From an uncultured Sutterella sp. (GTDB taxonomy: Bacteria > Pseudomonadota > Gammaproteobacteria > Burkholderiales > Burkholderiaceae_F): 5,064 bases of DNA. Below, one piece after another: positions 1 to 5,064 of the stretch. The stretch covers positions 1 through 5,064 of the forward strand of contig USIM01000076.1 in assembly GCA_900554675.1 (NCBI GenBank), in the 5' to 3' direction. Under the pieces are notes generated by a model. That model was not told the DNA's origin. It saw only the letters and a list, made by a program, of their open reading frames with translations, and searched no databases. Numbering within the stretch: position 1 is the first letter of the stretch; each line of letters begins with the position of its first letter. The position numbers and the translations under genes were made by a program.

Positions 1-377
1 ATCAATGCGCGGGCCCAAGGGTGAGACGGTGCACGAAGACCGACGCTATCTTGACCGCCCGTGACCCAAGCACCGACATGATCGGCCTTTTTCAAAATCA
101 TGGTCAAGGGGCCTGGCCAGAATTTTCTTGCCAACGTATAAGCTGACTGAGGAATATCCACGGCCCAATGATCCAATGCTTCTTCGCCCGTGATGTGAAC
201 AATCAACGGATGATCGGCCGGACGGTTTTTGGCCGCAAAAATTTTGTGTACTGCCTTTTCATCATCGGCATTGGCCGCAAGGCCGTAAACCGTTTCAGTG
301 GGCATGGCCACGAGGCCCGAGCACTCTAAAACGTCGACAGCCGCACGAATTGCTCTTTCATCAACAGGCGTTTGCAT
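1..377 (-). CDS. L-threonylcarbamoyladenylate synthase (Sua5/YrdC/TsaC family), N-terminal part, cut by window edge
   Basis: The family makes threonylcarbamoyl-AMP from threonine, bicarbonate and ATP, the first step of cytoplasmic t6A37 modification of ANN-decoding tRNAs. The frame is open from the ATG at 377-375 to base 1, giving 125 residues. Visible YrdC-domain signatures are MPTETVYGLAANA (residues 25-37), KIFAAKNRPADHPLIVHI (45-62, holding the K50-x-R52 pair), FWPGPLTMILKK (86-97) and TGGQDSVGLRAPSHP (106-120). The A of its ATG is the last base of the purK stop (TAATG), and a GGAG lies 8 bases before the ATG inside the end of purK, so translational coupling is likely. The visible part cannot show whether this is a short TsaC/YrdC (about 190 residues) or a long Sua5 with an extra C-terminal domain. 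The location after purK suggests Sua5, by inference. The family call is secure. Confidence 0.93.
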   Translation of the reverse strand, partial: MQTPVDERAIRAAVDVLECSGLVAMPTETVYGLAANADDEKAVHKIFAAKNRPADHPLIVHITGEEALDHWAVDIPQSAYTLARKFWPGPLTMILKKADHVGAWVTGGQDSVGLRAPSHPWARAL

Positions 378-1543
378 TATTGGGGCTCCGGTAAACCTAA
401 AACGTTAGCCACTTGGCGAGCGCAGTTTAAGGCTTCTTCCATCGTACGACCCAAACATGTCACGTGGCCCATCTTGCGGGCACGGCGAGCTTGAGCCTTA
501 CCGTAGAGGTGAAGTTTGGCGCCGGGGATGGCTAAAACCTTATCCCAAGCCGGTTCTCGCATTTCTTCACCTTCGTACCAAATGTCACCCAACAAATTGA
601 GCATGACAGCCGGGGAGTGTTGCGTCGTATCAGCCAAAGGTTGACCCGTCATGCAACGAAGTTGTTGTTCGTATTGGTTGCTCCAGCATGCGTCAATTGT
701 GGCGTGGCCGGAGTTGTGCGGGCGCGGCGCCATTTCATTGGCAACAATATCGCCGTTTTTGAGCACGAAAAATTCAACGCAAAGCACACCGATGTAGCCC
801 AAAGCATCCACGATTTGCGTGGCGAATTGACGGGCCTTTTGACTCGTTTCTTCTTCAACGCGAGCAGGCATCACGGTAACGGCCAAAATGCCGCTACGGT
901 GGAGGTTTTCACACACGGGGAACGTTGCCGTTTGACCGTCTGCACCACGAGCGACGATGACAGAAACTTCACGGTGCAATTGCAAGCGCTTTTCCAAAAT
1001 GCAATCGACTTCTTTGAGTTCAACAAAAGCGCGGTGCAAGTCTTCGCGGTTTTCGACCAAAACTTGGCCCTTGCCGTCATAACCCAAACGGGCCGTCTTT
1101 AAGATGGCGGGGAAAAGATCGTCAGAGACCTTGTCAATGTCAGCTGCACTTAAAATCGCAGCGTTCGGCGCTACCGGAACCTTGGCCACGTTTTCGATAA
1201 AGTTCTTTTCAACATTGCGGTCTTGGGCAACAGCAACAGCCGAACCCGGAGGGGCCACAAAGCAAGATTGAGCCAAATTGTCGAGCGCTTGCGCCGGAAC
1301 GTTTTCAAATTCCGTACTCACGGCCTCAGACGTTTGAGCCAACTCTTTTAAACCTTCTTCGCTCAAATAAGGTTGAGCGATGTGCTTTAAGGAGACTTCA
1401 GCGGCGGGAGACCCTTGACCGGGTTCCAAAACCGTGACGTGATAACCCATGTAAGCAGCTTCAATCGCAAACATGCGACCCAACTGACCGCCACCCATCA
1501 TGCCGAGGGTCGCGCCGGGGTTTAACGGTAACTTCTTTTGCAT
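377..1543 (-). CDS. purK: N5-carboxyaminoimidazole ribonucleotide synthase PurK (ATPase subunit)
   Basis: PurK is the cytoplasmic ATP-grasp enzyme that carboxylates AIR with ATP and bicarbonate to N5-CAIR in de novo purine synthesis. The 388 residues are full length for the family. In order they show an N-terminal Rossmann-like pre-ATP-grasp motif GGGQLGRM (17-24), TEFENVP (77-83), the ATP-grasp glycine loop KTARLGYDGKGQ (149-160), the acidic ATP/metal motif NEMAPRPHNSGH (269-280), MLNLLGD (314-320) and a C-terminal KMGHVT (357-362). The ATG at 1543-1541 is chosen because AAGGA sits 8 bases upstream and the Rossmann motif falls at the usual distance from the N-terminus. The gene starts 18 bases after the purE stop and its TAA overlaps the next gene's ATG by one base, so purE-purK-sua5/tsaC look co-transcribed. 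Nothing is missing from the active site that I can see. Confidence 0.98.
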   Translation of the reverse strand: MQKKLPLNPGATLGMMGGGQLGRMFAIEAAYMGYHVTVLEPGQGSPAAEVSLKHIAQPYLSEEGLKELAQTSEAVSTEFENVPAQALDNLAQSCFVAPPGSAVAVAQDRNVEKNFIENVAKVPVAPNAAILSAADIDKVSDDLFPAILKTARLGYDGKGQVLVENREDLHRAFVELKEVDCILEKRLQLHREVSVIVARGADGQTATFPVCENLHRSGILAVTVMPARVEEETSQKARQFATQIVDALGYIGVLCVEFFVLKNGDIVANEMAPRPHNSGHATIDACWSNQYEQQLRCMTGQPLADTTQHSPAVMLNLLGDIWYEGEEMREPAWDKVLAIPGAKLHLYGKAQARRARKMGHVTCLGRTMEEALNCARQVANVLGLPEPQ

Positions 1544-1561
1544 GAATATTGTCCTTGTGGA

Positions 1562-2056
1562 TTAAAGGGGCAAAGTCATGTTGCGAGCTTTGGCGTTTTG
1601 AGCTTTACGGAAAGCTTGAATCTTTTCACGCATCTCTTCATCACCGGCAGCGGCCAACATTTGGATAGCGTAAAGAGCAGCATTGCCGGCACCGGCTTCA
1701 CCGATGGCAAACGTGGCCACAGGTACGCCCTTGGGCATTTGAACGATCGAGAGCAAAGAGTCTTCGCCACGCAAGTAACGAGAGGGAATAGGCACGCCCA
1801 ATACCGGCACAACGGTCTTAGCAGCCAACATGCCCGGCAAGTGAGCAGCGCCACCGGCACCCGCGATAATGCACTTCAGACCACGTTCTTGAGCCATTTC
1901 GGCGTACTCGAACATTTCATCGGGCATGCGGTGAGCGGAGACGACTTGAGCTTCAAACGGAACACCGAATTCCTTGAGAATATCGCAAGCGTTTTTCATG
2001 ACATCCCAGTCAGAGTTGGAGCCCATCACGACGCCAACGAGCGGAGCGTTTTGCAT
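1562..2056 (-). CDS. purE: N5-carboxyaminoimidazole ribonucleotide mutase PurE (class I)
   Basis: Class I PurE converts N5-CAIR, the PurK product, to CAIR in the cytoplasm, normally as an octamer. The 164-residue length fits the class I family. Visible motifs are the phosphate-binding loop [10 protein letters not shown] (11-20), SAHRMPD (40-46) with His42 in the position of the catalytic histidine, the glycine-rich [12 protein letters not shown] (65-76) with the second active-site histidine His72, [24 protein letters not shown] (87-110, split here by description only), and [17 protein letters not shown] (114-130). The presence of purK next door supports the mutase (class I) rather than the AIR carboxylase (class II) reaction. 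The ATG at 2056-2054 has AGGA 8 bases upstream. It follows purC after a 92-base gap containing a hairpin that could modulate read-through, and it leads into purK after 18 bases. Confidence 0.98.
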   Translation of the reverse strand: MQNAPLVGVVMGSNSDWDVMKNACDILKEFGVPFEAQVVSAHRMPDEMFEYAEMAQERGLKCIIAGAGGAAHLPGMLAAKTVVPVLGVPIPSRYLRGEDSLLSIVQMPKGVPVATFAIGEAGAGNAALYAIQMLAAAGDEEMREKIQAFRKAQNAKARNMTLPL

Positions 2057-2095
2057 TTTTTCTTTCCTAAAAACAATATCTAAAAAAACGAGAAG

Positions 2096-2125
2096 GGCGC
2101 GAAAAGCTTTTTTTGCTCTCGCGCC
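2096..2125 (-). promoter_or_regulatory. GC-rich hairpin in the purC-purE gap, possible weak terminator or attenuator
   Basis: Bases 2096-2102 (GGCGCGA) pair perfectly with 2119-2125, and AGC/GCT (2105-2107 with 2115-2117) extends the stem across a small internal loop, closing a 7-base loop that reads AAAAAAA in minus-strand RNA. A run of seven U residues (2088-2082) follows, but 7 bases after the stem instead of directly. That makes it a poor standard terminator and fits partial termination, RNA processing or mRNA stabilisation better. The structure is directly visible; its role is inferred. Confidence 0.5.
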
Positions 2126-2148
2126 ACTGATTCCGATGCGATCAGAAA

Positions 2149-3036
2149 TTAAATAACGTCACGATCGGCGATGCGCTTTAAGGCTTCGCGATACTTCAAG
2201 GACGTCTTTTCCAAAATTTCTTCAGGAGCACGAGGAGCCGGAGCCGTCTTGTTCCACGGTTGGGTTTCTAACCAATCACGCATGAATTGCTTGTCAAAGG
2301 ACGGAGGAGAAATGCCTTCTTGATATTGATCGGCAGGCCAGAAGCGAGAAGAGTCAGGCGTTAAGACTTCGTCCATCAAACGAACCGTGCCGTTTTCATC
2401 CAAACCGAATTCAAACTTCGTATCGGCAATGATGATGCCCTTGGTGAGAGCGAATTCGCTTGCCAACTTGTAGAGCTTGACGGAGTAGTCACGGATTTGG
2501 GTAGCGACATCTTCGCCAACCATCTCGACGGCCTTCTCAAAAGAGATGTTTTCGTCGTGCGTACCCACTTCAGCCTTCGCAGCCGGTGTAAAGATAGGTT
2601 CCGGTAACTTTTGAGCTTGCTTTAAGCCAGTCGGCAATTCAATGCCACAAACCTTACCCGTGGCTTGGTAGTCCTTCCAACCACCACCGATAATATAGCC
2701 ACGAACCACACATTCGATAGGAATGGGTTTGAGCTTCATCGCAACAACAGCGCGGCCCTTCACTTGGTCGATTTCGTCAGCTTCTACCACACTTTCCGGA
2801 GCAATACCGGTTAAGTGGTTAGGAACGACGTCCTTGAACTTTTCAAACCAAAAGTCGGTTAAAGCTTGCAAAACTTGACCCTTGTAAGGAATCGGGTCAT
2901 CAAGAATCACGTCAAAGGCAGAGATGCGGTCAGAAACAACAATGAGCAACTTATCGTCATCGACGAGGTAGCTGTCACGCACTTTGCCGCGGTAGACGCG
3001 CTCCAAGGAGTGCAACGAAGTATCAAGAATGGGCAT
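2149..3036 (-). CDS. purC: Phosphoribosylaminoimidazole-succinocarboxamide synthase (SAICAR synthetase)
   Basis: PurC condenses CAIR with aspartate using ATP to give SAICAR, the step directly after PurE in IMP synthesis; it is cytoplasmic. At 295 residues it is the long form found in many proteobacteria and yeast, not the roughly 240-residue E. coli type. Motifs in order are the ATP-site YRGKVRDSY (15-23), [11 protein letters not shown] (33-43), [12 protein letters not shown] (104-115), GWKDYQATG (119-127), the second family signature IIADTKFEF (202-210) and [14 protein letters not shown] (220-233). The first family signature usually ends in a G-S-G-like stretch after RGY; here it reads IIGGGW, with glycine at position 118 where serine is usual. 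The ATG at 3036-3034 has GGGA 10 bases upstream, slightly far. The gene follows a 123-base leader after dgkA, so it probably heads its own transcription unit with purE, purK and sua5/tsaC. Confidence 0.98.
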   Translation of the reverse strand: MPILDTSLHSLERVYRGKVRDSYLVDDDKLLIVVSDRISAFDVILDDPIPYKGQVLQALTDFWFEKFKDVVPNHLTGIAPESVVEADEIDQVKGRAVVAMKLKPIPIECVVRGYIIGGGWKDYQATGKVCGIELPTGLKQAQKLPEPIFTPAAKAEVGTHDENISFEKAVEMVGEDVATQIRDYSVKLYKLASEFALTKGIIIADTKFEFGLDENGTVRLMDEVLTPDSSRFWPADQYQEGISPPSFDKQFMRDWLETQPWNKTAPAPRAPEEILEKTSLKYREALKRIADRDVI

Positions 3037-3068
3037 GATCGTTCAATCCCTAATTTATCCAAAATTTC

Positions 3069-3087
3069 GACAGGCACCGCGCCTGCC
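3069..3087 (-). promoter_or_regulatory. Small hairpin in the purC leader
   Basis: In minus-strand RNA the arms CAGGC and GCCTG (3085-3081 with 3075-3071) enclose a 5-base GCGGT loop. A G-U and a G-C pair extend it to 7 bp. It lies between the candidate -10 box and the purC start codon, about 30 bases before the ATG. No strong U-run follows, so I do not call it a terminator. It matches no riboswitch or PurR-operator pattern that I recognise. Confidence 0.35.
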
Positions 3088-3099
3088 CTAACCTATCTA

Positions 3100-3105
3100 A
3101 TTCTA
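3100..3105 (-). promoter_or_regulatory. Candidate -10 box for purC
   Basis: On the minus strand these bases read TAGAAT, matching five of six positions of the sigma-70 -10 consensus, in an AT-rich 123-base gap after dgkA and about 64 bases before the purC ATG. No good -35 box lies at 16-18 bases, and a TTGAGC further upstream (3136-3141) is too distant for this -10. A promoter somewhere here is reasonable because a terminator-like hairpin precedes it, but the exact site is a guess. Confidence 0.25.
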
Positions 3106-3127
3106 ATGATTTTCTAGCGTAGAGAGG

Positions 3128-3169
3128 AAAAACTTTGCTCAAAAATACGCAGAATTTCATCAGAGCAAA
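3128..3169 (-). terminator. Candidate intrinsic terminator overlapping the dgkA stop codon
   Basis: In minus-strand RNA, bases 3169-3163 (TTTGCTC) pair perfectly over 7 bp with 3140-3134 (GAGCAAA). After one G comes a run of five U residues (3132-3128). The 22-base loop can fold an inner weak helix (GAAAT with ATTTT). The 5' arm lies in the last codons of dgkA and the stop codon is in the loop, so ribosomes finishing dgkA would interfere with folding. The stem is AT-rich and the loop long, so it is probably a moderate terminator that separates dgkA from the purine genes. Confidence 0.4.
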
Positions 3170-3558
3170 AAAGCATCAACGAGTAACGTTAACCACGTGA
3201 TGACGACAACGGCAATCGCCATCAAAACGGCACAACTGCCCATGTCCTTGGCACGCTTGGACAAGGGGTGAATTTCAGAGCCGATACGGTCAATGGCCGC
3301 TTCAATGGCCGAATTTAAAATTTCAACGATGAGCAAGAACAGGTGAGCAATCGCCACTGCGGCTACGCCCGTCATCGAAAACGGCAAAAGCGTTGCAAGG
3401 ATAACGGCAGCGATCAAAAGCCAGAATTCTTGTCGAAAAGCTTCTTCATTTTTATAGGCAGCCATAAAGCCGTCTTGAGAATAATGAAAAGCATTAATCA
3501 AGCGACGAAGGCCGGTTTTCCCTTTGAGGTCTTTAGCGTCGTTGGTGTGTGTGGTCAT
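3160..3558 (-). CDS. dgkA: Diacylglycerol kinase DgkA (integral membrane)
   Basis: DgkA phosphorylates diacylglycerol to phosphatidate in the inner membrane, recycling diacylglycerol released during envelope glycan synthesis. The protein has 132 residues, against about 122 in E. coli, the extra length being a hydrophilic N-terminus. It has an amphipathic start with GLRRLINAFHYSQDGF (16-31), three membrane segments (about 45-60, 62-82 and 108-128), the catalytic EILNSAIEAAIDRIG (79-93) and LSKRAKDMGS (99-108). E79, N82, E86, K104 and D105 correspond to E. coli E69, N72, E76, K94 and D95, so the active site looks intact. No recognisable Shine-Dalgarno sequence precedes the ATG at 3558-3556, yet no better start exists before the conserved region. 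Only 66 bases, mostly hairpins, separate it from fba, so expression by read-through from fba is likely. Confidence 0.97.
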   Translation of the reverse strand: MTTHTNDAKDLKGKTGLRRLINAFHYSQDGFMAAYKNEEAFRQEFWLLIAAVILATLLPFSMTGVAAVAIAHLFLLIVEILNSAIEAAIDRIGSEIHPLSKRAKDMGSCAVLMAIAVVVITWLTLLVDAFLL

Positions 3559-3580
3559 AGTTTTTTGTCAGTTCGCTGAT

Positions 3581-3611
3581 AAGAACAAGAAAGGGCAGCG
3601 AGGCTGCCCTT
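3581..3611 (-). terminator. Intrinsic terminator after fba
   Basis: Bases 3591-3599 pair perfectly with 3603-3611 to give a 9-bp stem (AAGGGCAGC with GCTGCCCTT) and a 3-base loop. In minus-strand RNA it is followed at once by a pyrimidine-rich, U-rich tract (3590-3581, TCTTGTTCTT). The U-run is interrupted by C and G, so termination may be incomplete, which would let transcription continue into dgkA 23 bases later. Confidence 0.75.
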
Positions 3612-3612
3612 G

Positions 3613-3633
3613 ATCATCTAAAAATTAGATGAT
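3613..3633 (-). repeat. Perfect 9-bp inverted repeat spanning the fba stop codon
   Basis: ATCATCTAA (3613-3621) and TTAGATGAT (3625-3633) form a perfect inverted repeat with a 3-base spacer. The 5' arm in the mRNA is exactly the last two isoleucine codons plus the TAA of fba. The repeat sits one base from the terminator stem at 3591-3611, so the fba transcript would end in two adjacent hairpins of the same 9-bp/3-nt geometry, the first AT-rich and the second GC-rich. A role in 3'-end protection or aiding termination is inference. Confidence 0.6.
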
Positions 3634-4689
3634 GTTTTGCTTTAATTCGCCCTTTTCATAGCGCTTGGCCATCGTAAAGAGGTCGACAGCCTTCATGCGA
3701 GCACCTTGGCCTTCGCAACCGAATTCAAGGTAACGCTTCTTGCAGAGCTCGTAAGCGGCTTGACGAGCGGCCTTTAAGTATTCACGCGGGTCAAACTTAG
3801 AAGGGTTTTCAACCAAGTAGCGACGCGTAGCAGCCGTCATGGCCAAACGGATGTCGGTGTCAATGTTGACCTTACGAACACCGTGCTTGATGGCTTCTTG
3901 AATTTCTTCAACCGGCACACCATACGTTTCGCGCATATCACCGCCGAATTCACGGATTTCAGCCAAGTATTCTTGCGGAACAGAGGAGGAGCCGTGCATC
4001 ACGAGGTGAGTGTTGGGCAAGCGACGGTGAATTTCCTTCACACGTTCGATCGACAAAATGTCACCCGTGGGCTTACGAGAGAACTTGTAAGCACCGTGGC
4101 TCGTACCGATGGCAATGGCCAATGCATCCAATTGCGTTTGAGCAACGAAGTCAGCGGCTTGATCTGGGTCCGTTAAAAGTTGATCGCGGGTCATCTTGGC
4201 GTCAGCGCCGTGACCGTCTTCCTTGTCGCCCTTCATCGTTTCAAGGGAGCCCAAGCAACCGAGTTCGCCTTCAACGCTCACACCGATGCAGTGAGCCATT
4301 TCCACCACGCGACGGGTAACGTCAACGTTGTAGTCAAAAGAGGCAATGGTCTTACCGTCAGCTTCCAAAGAGCCGTCCATCATCACGGACGTAAAGCCCA
4401 TGCGCATGGCGCCTTGGCAGACAGCCGGATTTTGACCGTGGTCTTGGTGCATACAGACGGGGACGTCCGGATAGGATTCCACTGCAGCTTCAATCAAGTG
4501 CTTCAAGAACAATTCACCCGTGTAACGACGAGCGCCGGCAGAGGCTTGCATGATGACGGGGGCGCCCACTTCTTGAGCGGCCGACATGATTGCTTGAACT
4601 TGTTCCAGATTGTTGACGTTAAAAGCCGGCACGCCGTAACCGTTTTCAGCGGCGTGATCCAATAATTGGCGTAAAGAGACAAGAGCCAT
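3625..4689 (-). CDS. fba: Class II fructose-bisphosphate aldolase (CbbA-like subtype)
   Basis: This zinc-dependent aldolase reversibly cleaves fructose 1,6-bisphosphate to dihydroxyacetone phosphate and glyceraldehyde 3-phosphate in glycolysis and gluconeogenesis, in the cytoplasm. At 354 residues it matches the form common in Betaproteobacteria, including Calvin-cycle cbbA homologues; no other Calvin-cycle gene is visible, so a glycolytic role is the simple reading. Motifs are [11 protein letters not shown] (20-30), CMHQDHG (79-85) with the catalytic Asp83 and zinc ligand His84, SVMMDGSLE (101-109), SVEGELG (138-144), IGTSHGAYK (194-202) with zinc ligand His198, VMHGSSS (230-236) with zinc ligand His232, and KVNIDTDIR (273-281) for substrate phosphate binding. 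The ATG at 4689-4687 has AAGGA 10 bases upstream. An AT-rich upstream stretch probably carries its promoter, and tandem hairpins follow the stop codon. Confidence 0.97.
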   Translation of the reverse strand: MALVSLRQLLDHAAENGYGVPAFNVNNLEQVQAIMSAAQEVGAPVIMQASAGARRYTGELFLKHLIEAAVESYPDVPVCMHQDHGQNPAVCQGAMRMGFTSVMMDGSLEADGKTIASFDYNVDVTRRVVEMAHCIGVSVEGELGCLGSLETMKGDKEDGHGADAKMTRDQLLTDPDQAADFVAQTQLDALAIAIGTSHGAYKFSRKPTGDILSIERVKEIHRRLPNTHLVMHGSSSVPQEYLAEIREFGGDMRETYGVPVEEIQEAIKHGVRKVNIDTDIRLAMTAATRRYLVENPSKFDPREYLKAARQAAYELCKKRYLEFGCEGQGARMKAVDLFTMAKRYEKGELKQNII

Positions 4690-4729
4690 GATTGCGATGT
4701 CCTTGTGAATAAACTAAAAAGATAGCGTT

Positions 4730-4735
4730 ATTTTA
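4730..4735 (-). promoter_or_regulatory. Candidate -10 box for fba
   Basis: The minus strand reads TAAAAT here, five of six matches to the -10 consensus, about 40 bases before the fba ATG and inside an AT-rich stretch. I see no convincing -35 hexamer at 16-18 bases. A promoter in this 94-base gap is expected because the upstream gene is functionally unrelated, but the exact box is uncertain. Confidence 0.25.
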
Positions 4736-4748
4736 ACTTTAATTCTCT

Positions 4749-4778
4749 GAAACTGCCCGAAAAGTCTCGAGGCGTTTC
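4749..4778 (-). other. Bulged 11-bp hairpin after the amidase gene
   Basis: Three stacked helices, GAAAC/GTTTC (4749-4753 with 4774-4778), GCC/GGC (4755-4757 with 4771-4773) and CGA/TCG (4758-4760 with 4767-4769), form an 11-bp stem with single-base bulges at 4754 and 4770 and a 6-base loop. It starts 5 bases after the amidase stop codon. No U-run follows on the minus strand, so it is not a standard intrinsic terminator; it may mark or protect the amidase mRNA 3' end, or lie upstream of the fba promoter by chance. Confidence 0.4.
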
Positions 4779-4783
4779 AAAAA

Positions 4784-5064
4784 TTAACCTTGCATAATCG
4801 AGTCGTTTTTCGCGACTTGTTGGCGAATACCTTCGAGAATGGCGACTGCTACCTTTTGTTGATAGCTGGACGTCTTTAACTTTTTCTCTTCTTGAGGGTT
4901 ACTGATAAAGGCCGTTTCAACCAAAATGGAAGGAATGCCAGGGGCCTTTAAAACTAAGAACCCGGCTTGCTCCACTTGGCGTCGATGCAGTGTGTTGACC
5001 TTGCTTAAACGAGATAAAACACTGTGACCAAACTCAAGACTGTAGTTAATTTTCCACGACGTTG
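4784..5064 (-). CDS. N-acetylmuramoyl-L-alanine amidase (Amidase_3, AmiA/B/C type), C-terminal part, cut by window edge
   Basis: Members are periplasmic zinc amidases that cut the bond between MurNAc and the stem peptide, mainly to split septal peptidoglycan in cell division. The frame stays open to the window edge, so 92 C-terminal residues are visible and the true start lies outside; the ATG at 4975 is internal, because conserved family sequence continues before it. Visible are the segment [24 protein letters not shown] (visible residues 11-34, described by its family-typical KVN...H...VEQAGF pattern), [19 protein letters not shown] (38-56) with Glu49 as the family's conserved catalytic/zinc-region glutamate, EEKKL (58-62), and [13 protein letters not shown] (67-79), ending in a short hydrophilic tail. 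The signal peptide, AMIN domain and zinc histidines would be outside the window, so AmiC versus AmiB cannot be decided. Confidence 0.93.
   Translation of the reverse strand, partial: TSWKINYSLEFGHSVLSRLSKVNTLHRRQVEQAGFLVLKAPGIPSILVETAFISNPQEEKKLKTSSYQQKVAVAILEGIRQQVAKNDSIMQG

Noticed and set aside
617..1102. 161-codon open frame on the plus strand, opposite purK
   Set aside because: It lies wholly antisense to a clearly functional purK, and its translation looks like no known family; it is explained by codon usage of the opposite strand.
1538..2083. 181-codon open frame on the plus strand, opposite purE
   Set aside because: Antisense to the full length of purE, with low-complexity His/Arg-rich composition and no plausible ribosome-binding site or domain.
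3069..3087. purC leader hairpin as an intrinsic terminator
   Set aside because: Only a GAAATTTT stretch follows, not a U-run next to the stem, and the stem is short with a G-U pair.
2866..3117. 83-codon plus-strand frame covering the start of purC and its leader
   Set aside because: It overlaps the conserved N-terminus of purC, and the part in the leader coincides with the AT-rich putative promoter; no domain is visible.
4180..4665. 161-codon open frame on the plus strand, opposite fba
   Set aside because: Antisense shadow of the well-conserved aldolase, His/Val-rich with no recognisable motif.
4784..4975. Stand-alone 63-residue protein starting at the ATG at 4975
   Set aside because: The same frame continues upstream without a stop to the window edge and carries conserved Amidase_3 residues, so the ATG is an internal methionine codon of a longer gene.
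1..5064. Hidden mobile element, CRISPR array, tRNA or defence/toxin system
   Set aside because: Both strands are filled by seven recognisable core genes with small gaps; I see no direct-repeat array, terminal inverted repeats, tRNA-like cloverleaf or unassigned coding gene.

Overview
The window is a compact stretch of bacterial core-genome DNA. All seven genes lie on the minus strand, and no gene-free gap exceeds about 125 bases. Read in the direction of transcription (high to low coordinates) the order is: 3' end of an N-acetylmuramoyl-L-alanine amidase (cut by the right edge), class II fructose-bisphosphate aldolase (fba), diacylglycerol kinase (dgkA), purC, purE, purK, and the 5' part of a Sua5/YrdC/TsaC-type threonylcarbamoyl-AMP synthase (cut by the left edge). 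The run fba ... purC-purE-purK-sua5 is, from general knowledge, a common arrangement in Burkholderiales (Betaproteobacteria). The aldolase is the approximately 354-residue CbbA-like form and PurC is the long (295-residue) form, which fits. The moderate G+C and frequent TTG leucine codons would suit a lower-G+C member such as a Sutterellaceae-like lineage, but that finer placement is inference.

Region by region: 4784-5064 holds the C-terminal catalytic end of the amidase, followed by a bulged hairpin and an AT-rich stretch that probably carries the fba promoter. fba (3625-4689) ends in two back-to-back perfect 9-bp/3-nt hairpins, one overlapping its stop codon, followed by a U-rich tract. dgkA (3160-3558) follows so closely that there is little room for its own promoter, and it has no clear Shine-Dalgarno sequence. 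It ends in a weaker hairpin plus U-tract. purC (2149-3036) begins after a 123-base leader with a candidate -10 box and a small hairpin. A 92-base gap with a GC-rich hairpin separates purC from purE (1562-2056). purE and purK (377-1543) are 18 bases apart, and purK overlaps the sua5/tsaC start by one base (TAATG).

Functionally, PurK and PurE carry out the two-step ATP-dependent bacterial route from AIR to N5-CAIR to CAIR, and PurC converts CAIR to SAICAR, so three consecutive IMP-pathway steps are encoded together. The Sua5/TsaC protein makes the activated intermediate for t6A37 tRNA modification and appears translationally coupled to purK. Fba is central glycolysis/gluconeogenesis, DgkA recycles diacylglycerol at the inner membrane, and the amidase splits septal peptidoglycan.

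I found no mobile element, CRISPR array, RNA gene, toxin-antitoxin pair or defence system. The features most worth a second look are RNA-level: tandem hairpins at gene ends, the purC-purE intergenic structure, and dgkA sitting between the fba terminator and the purine genes. I do not see an undescribed multi-gene system here.
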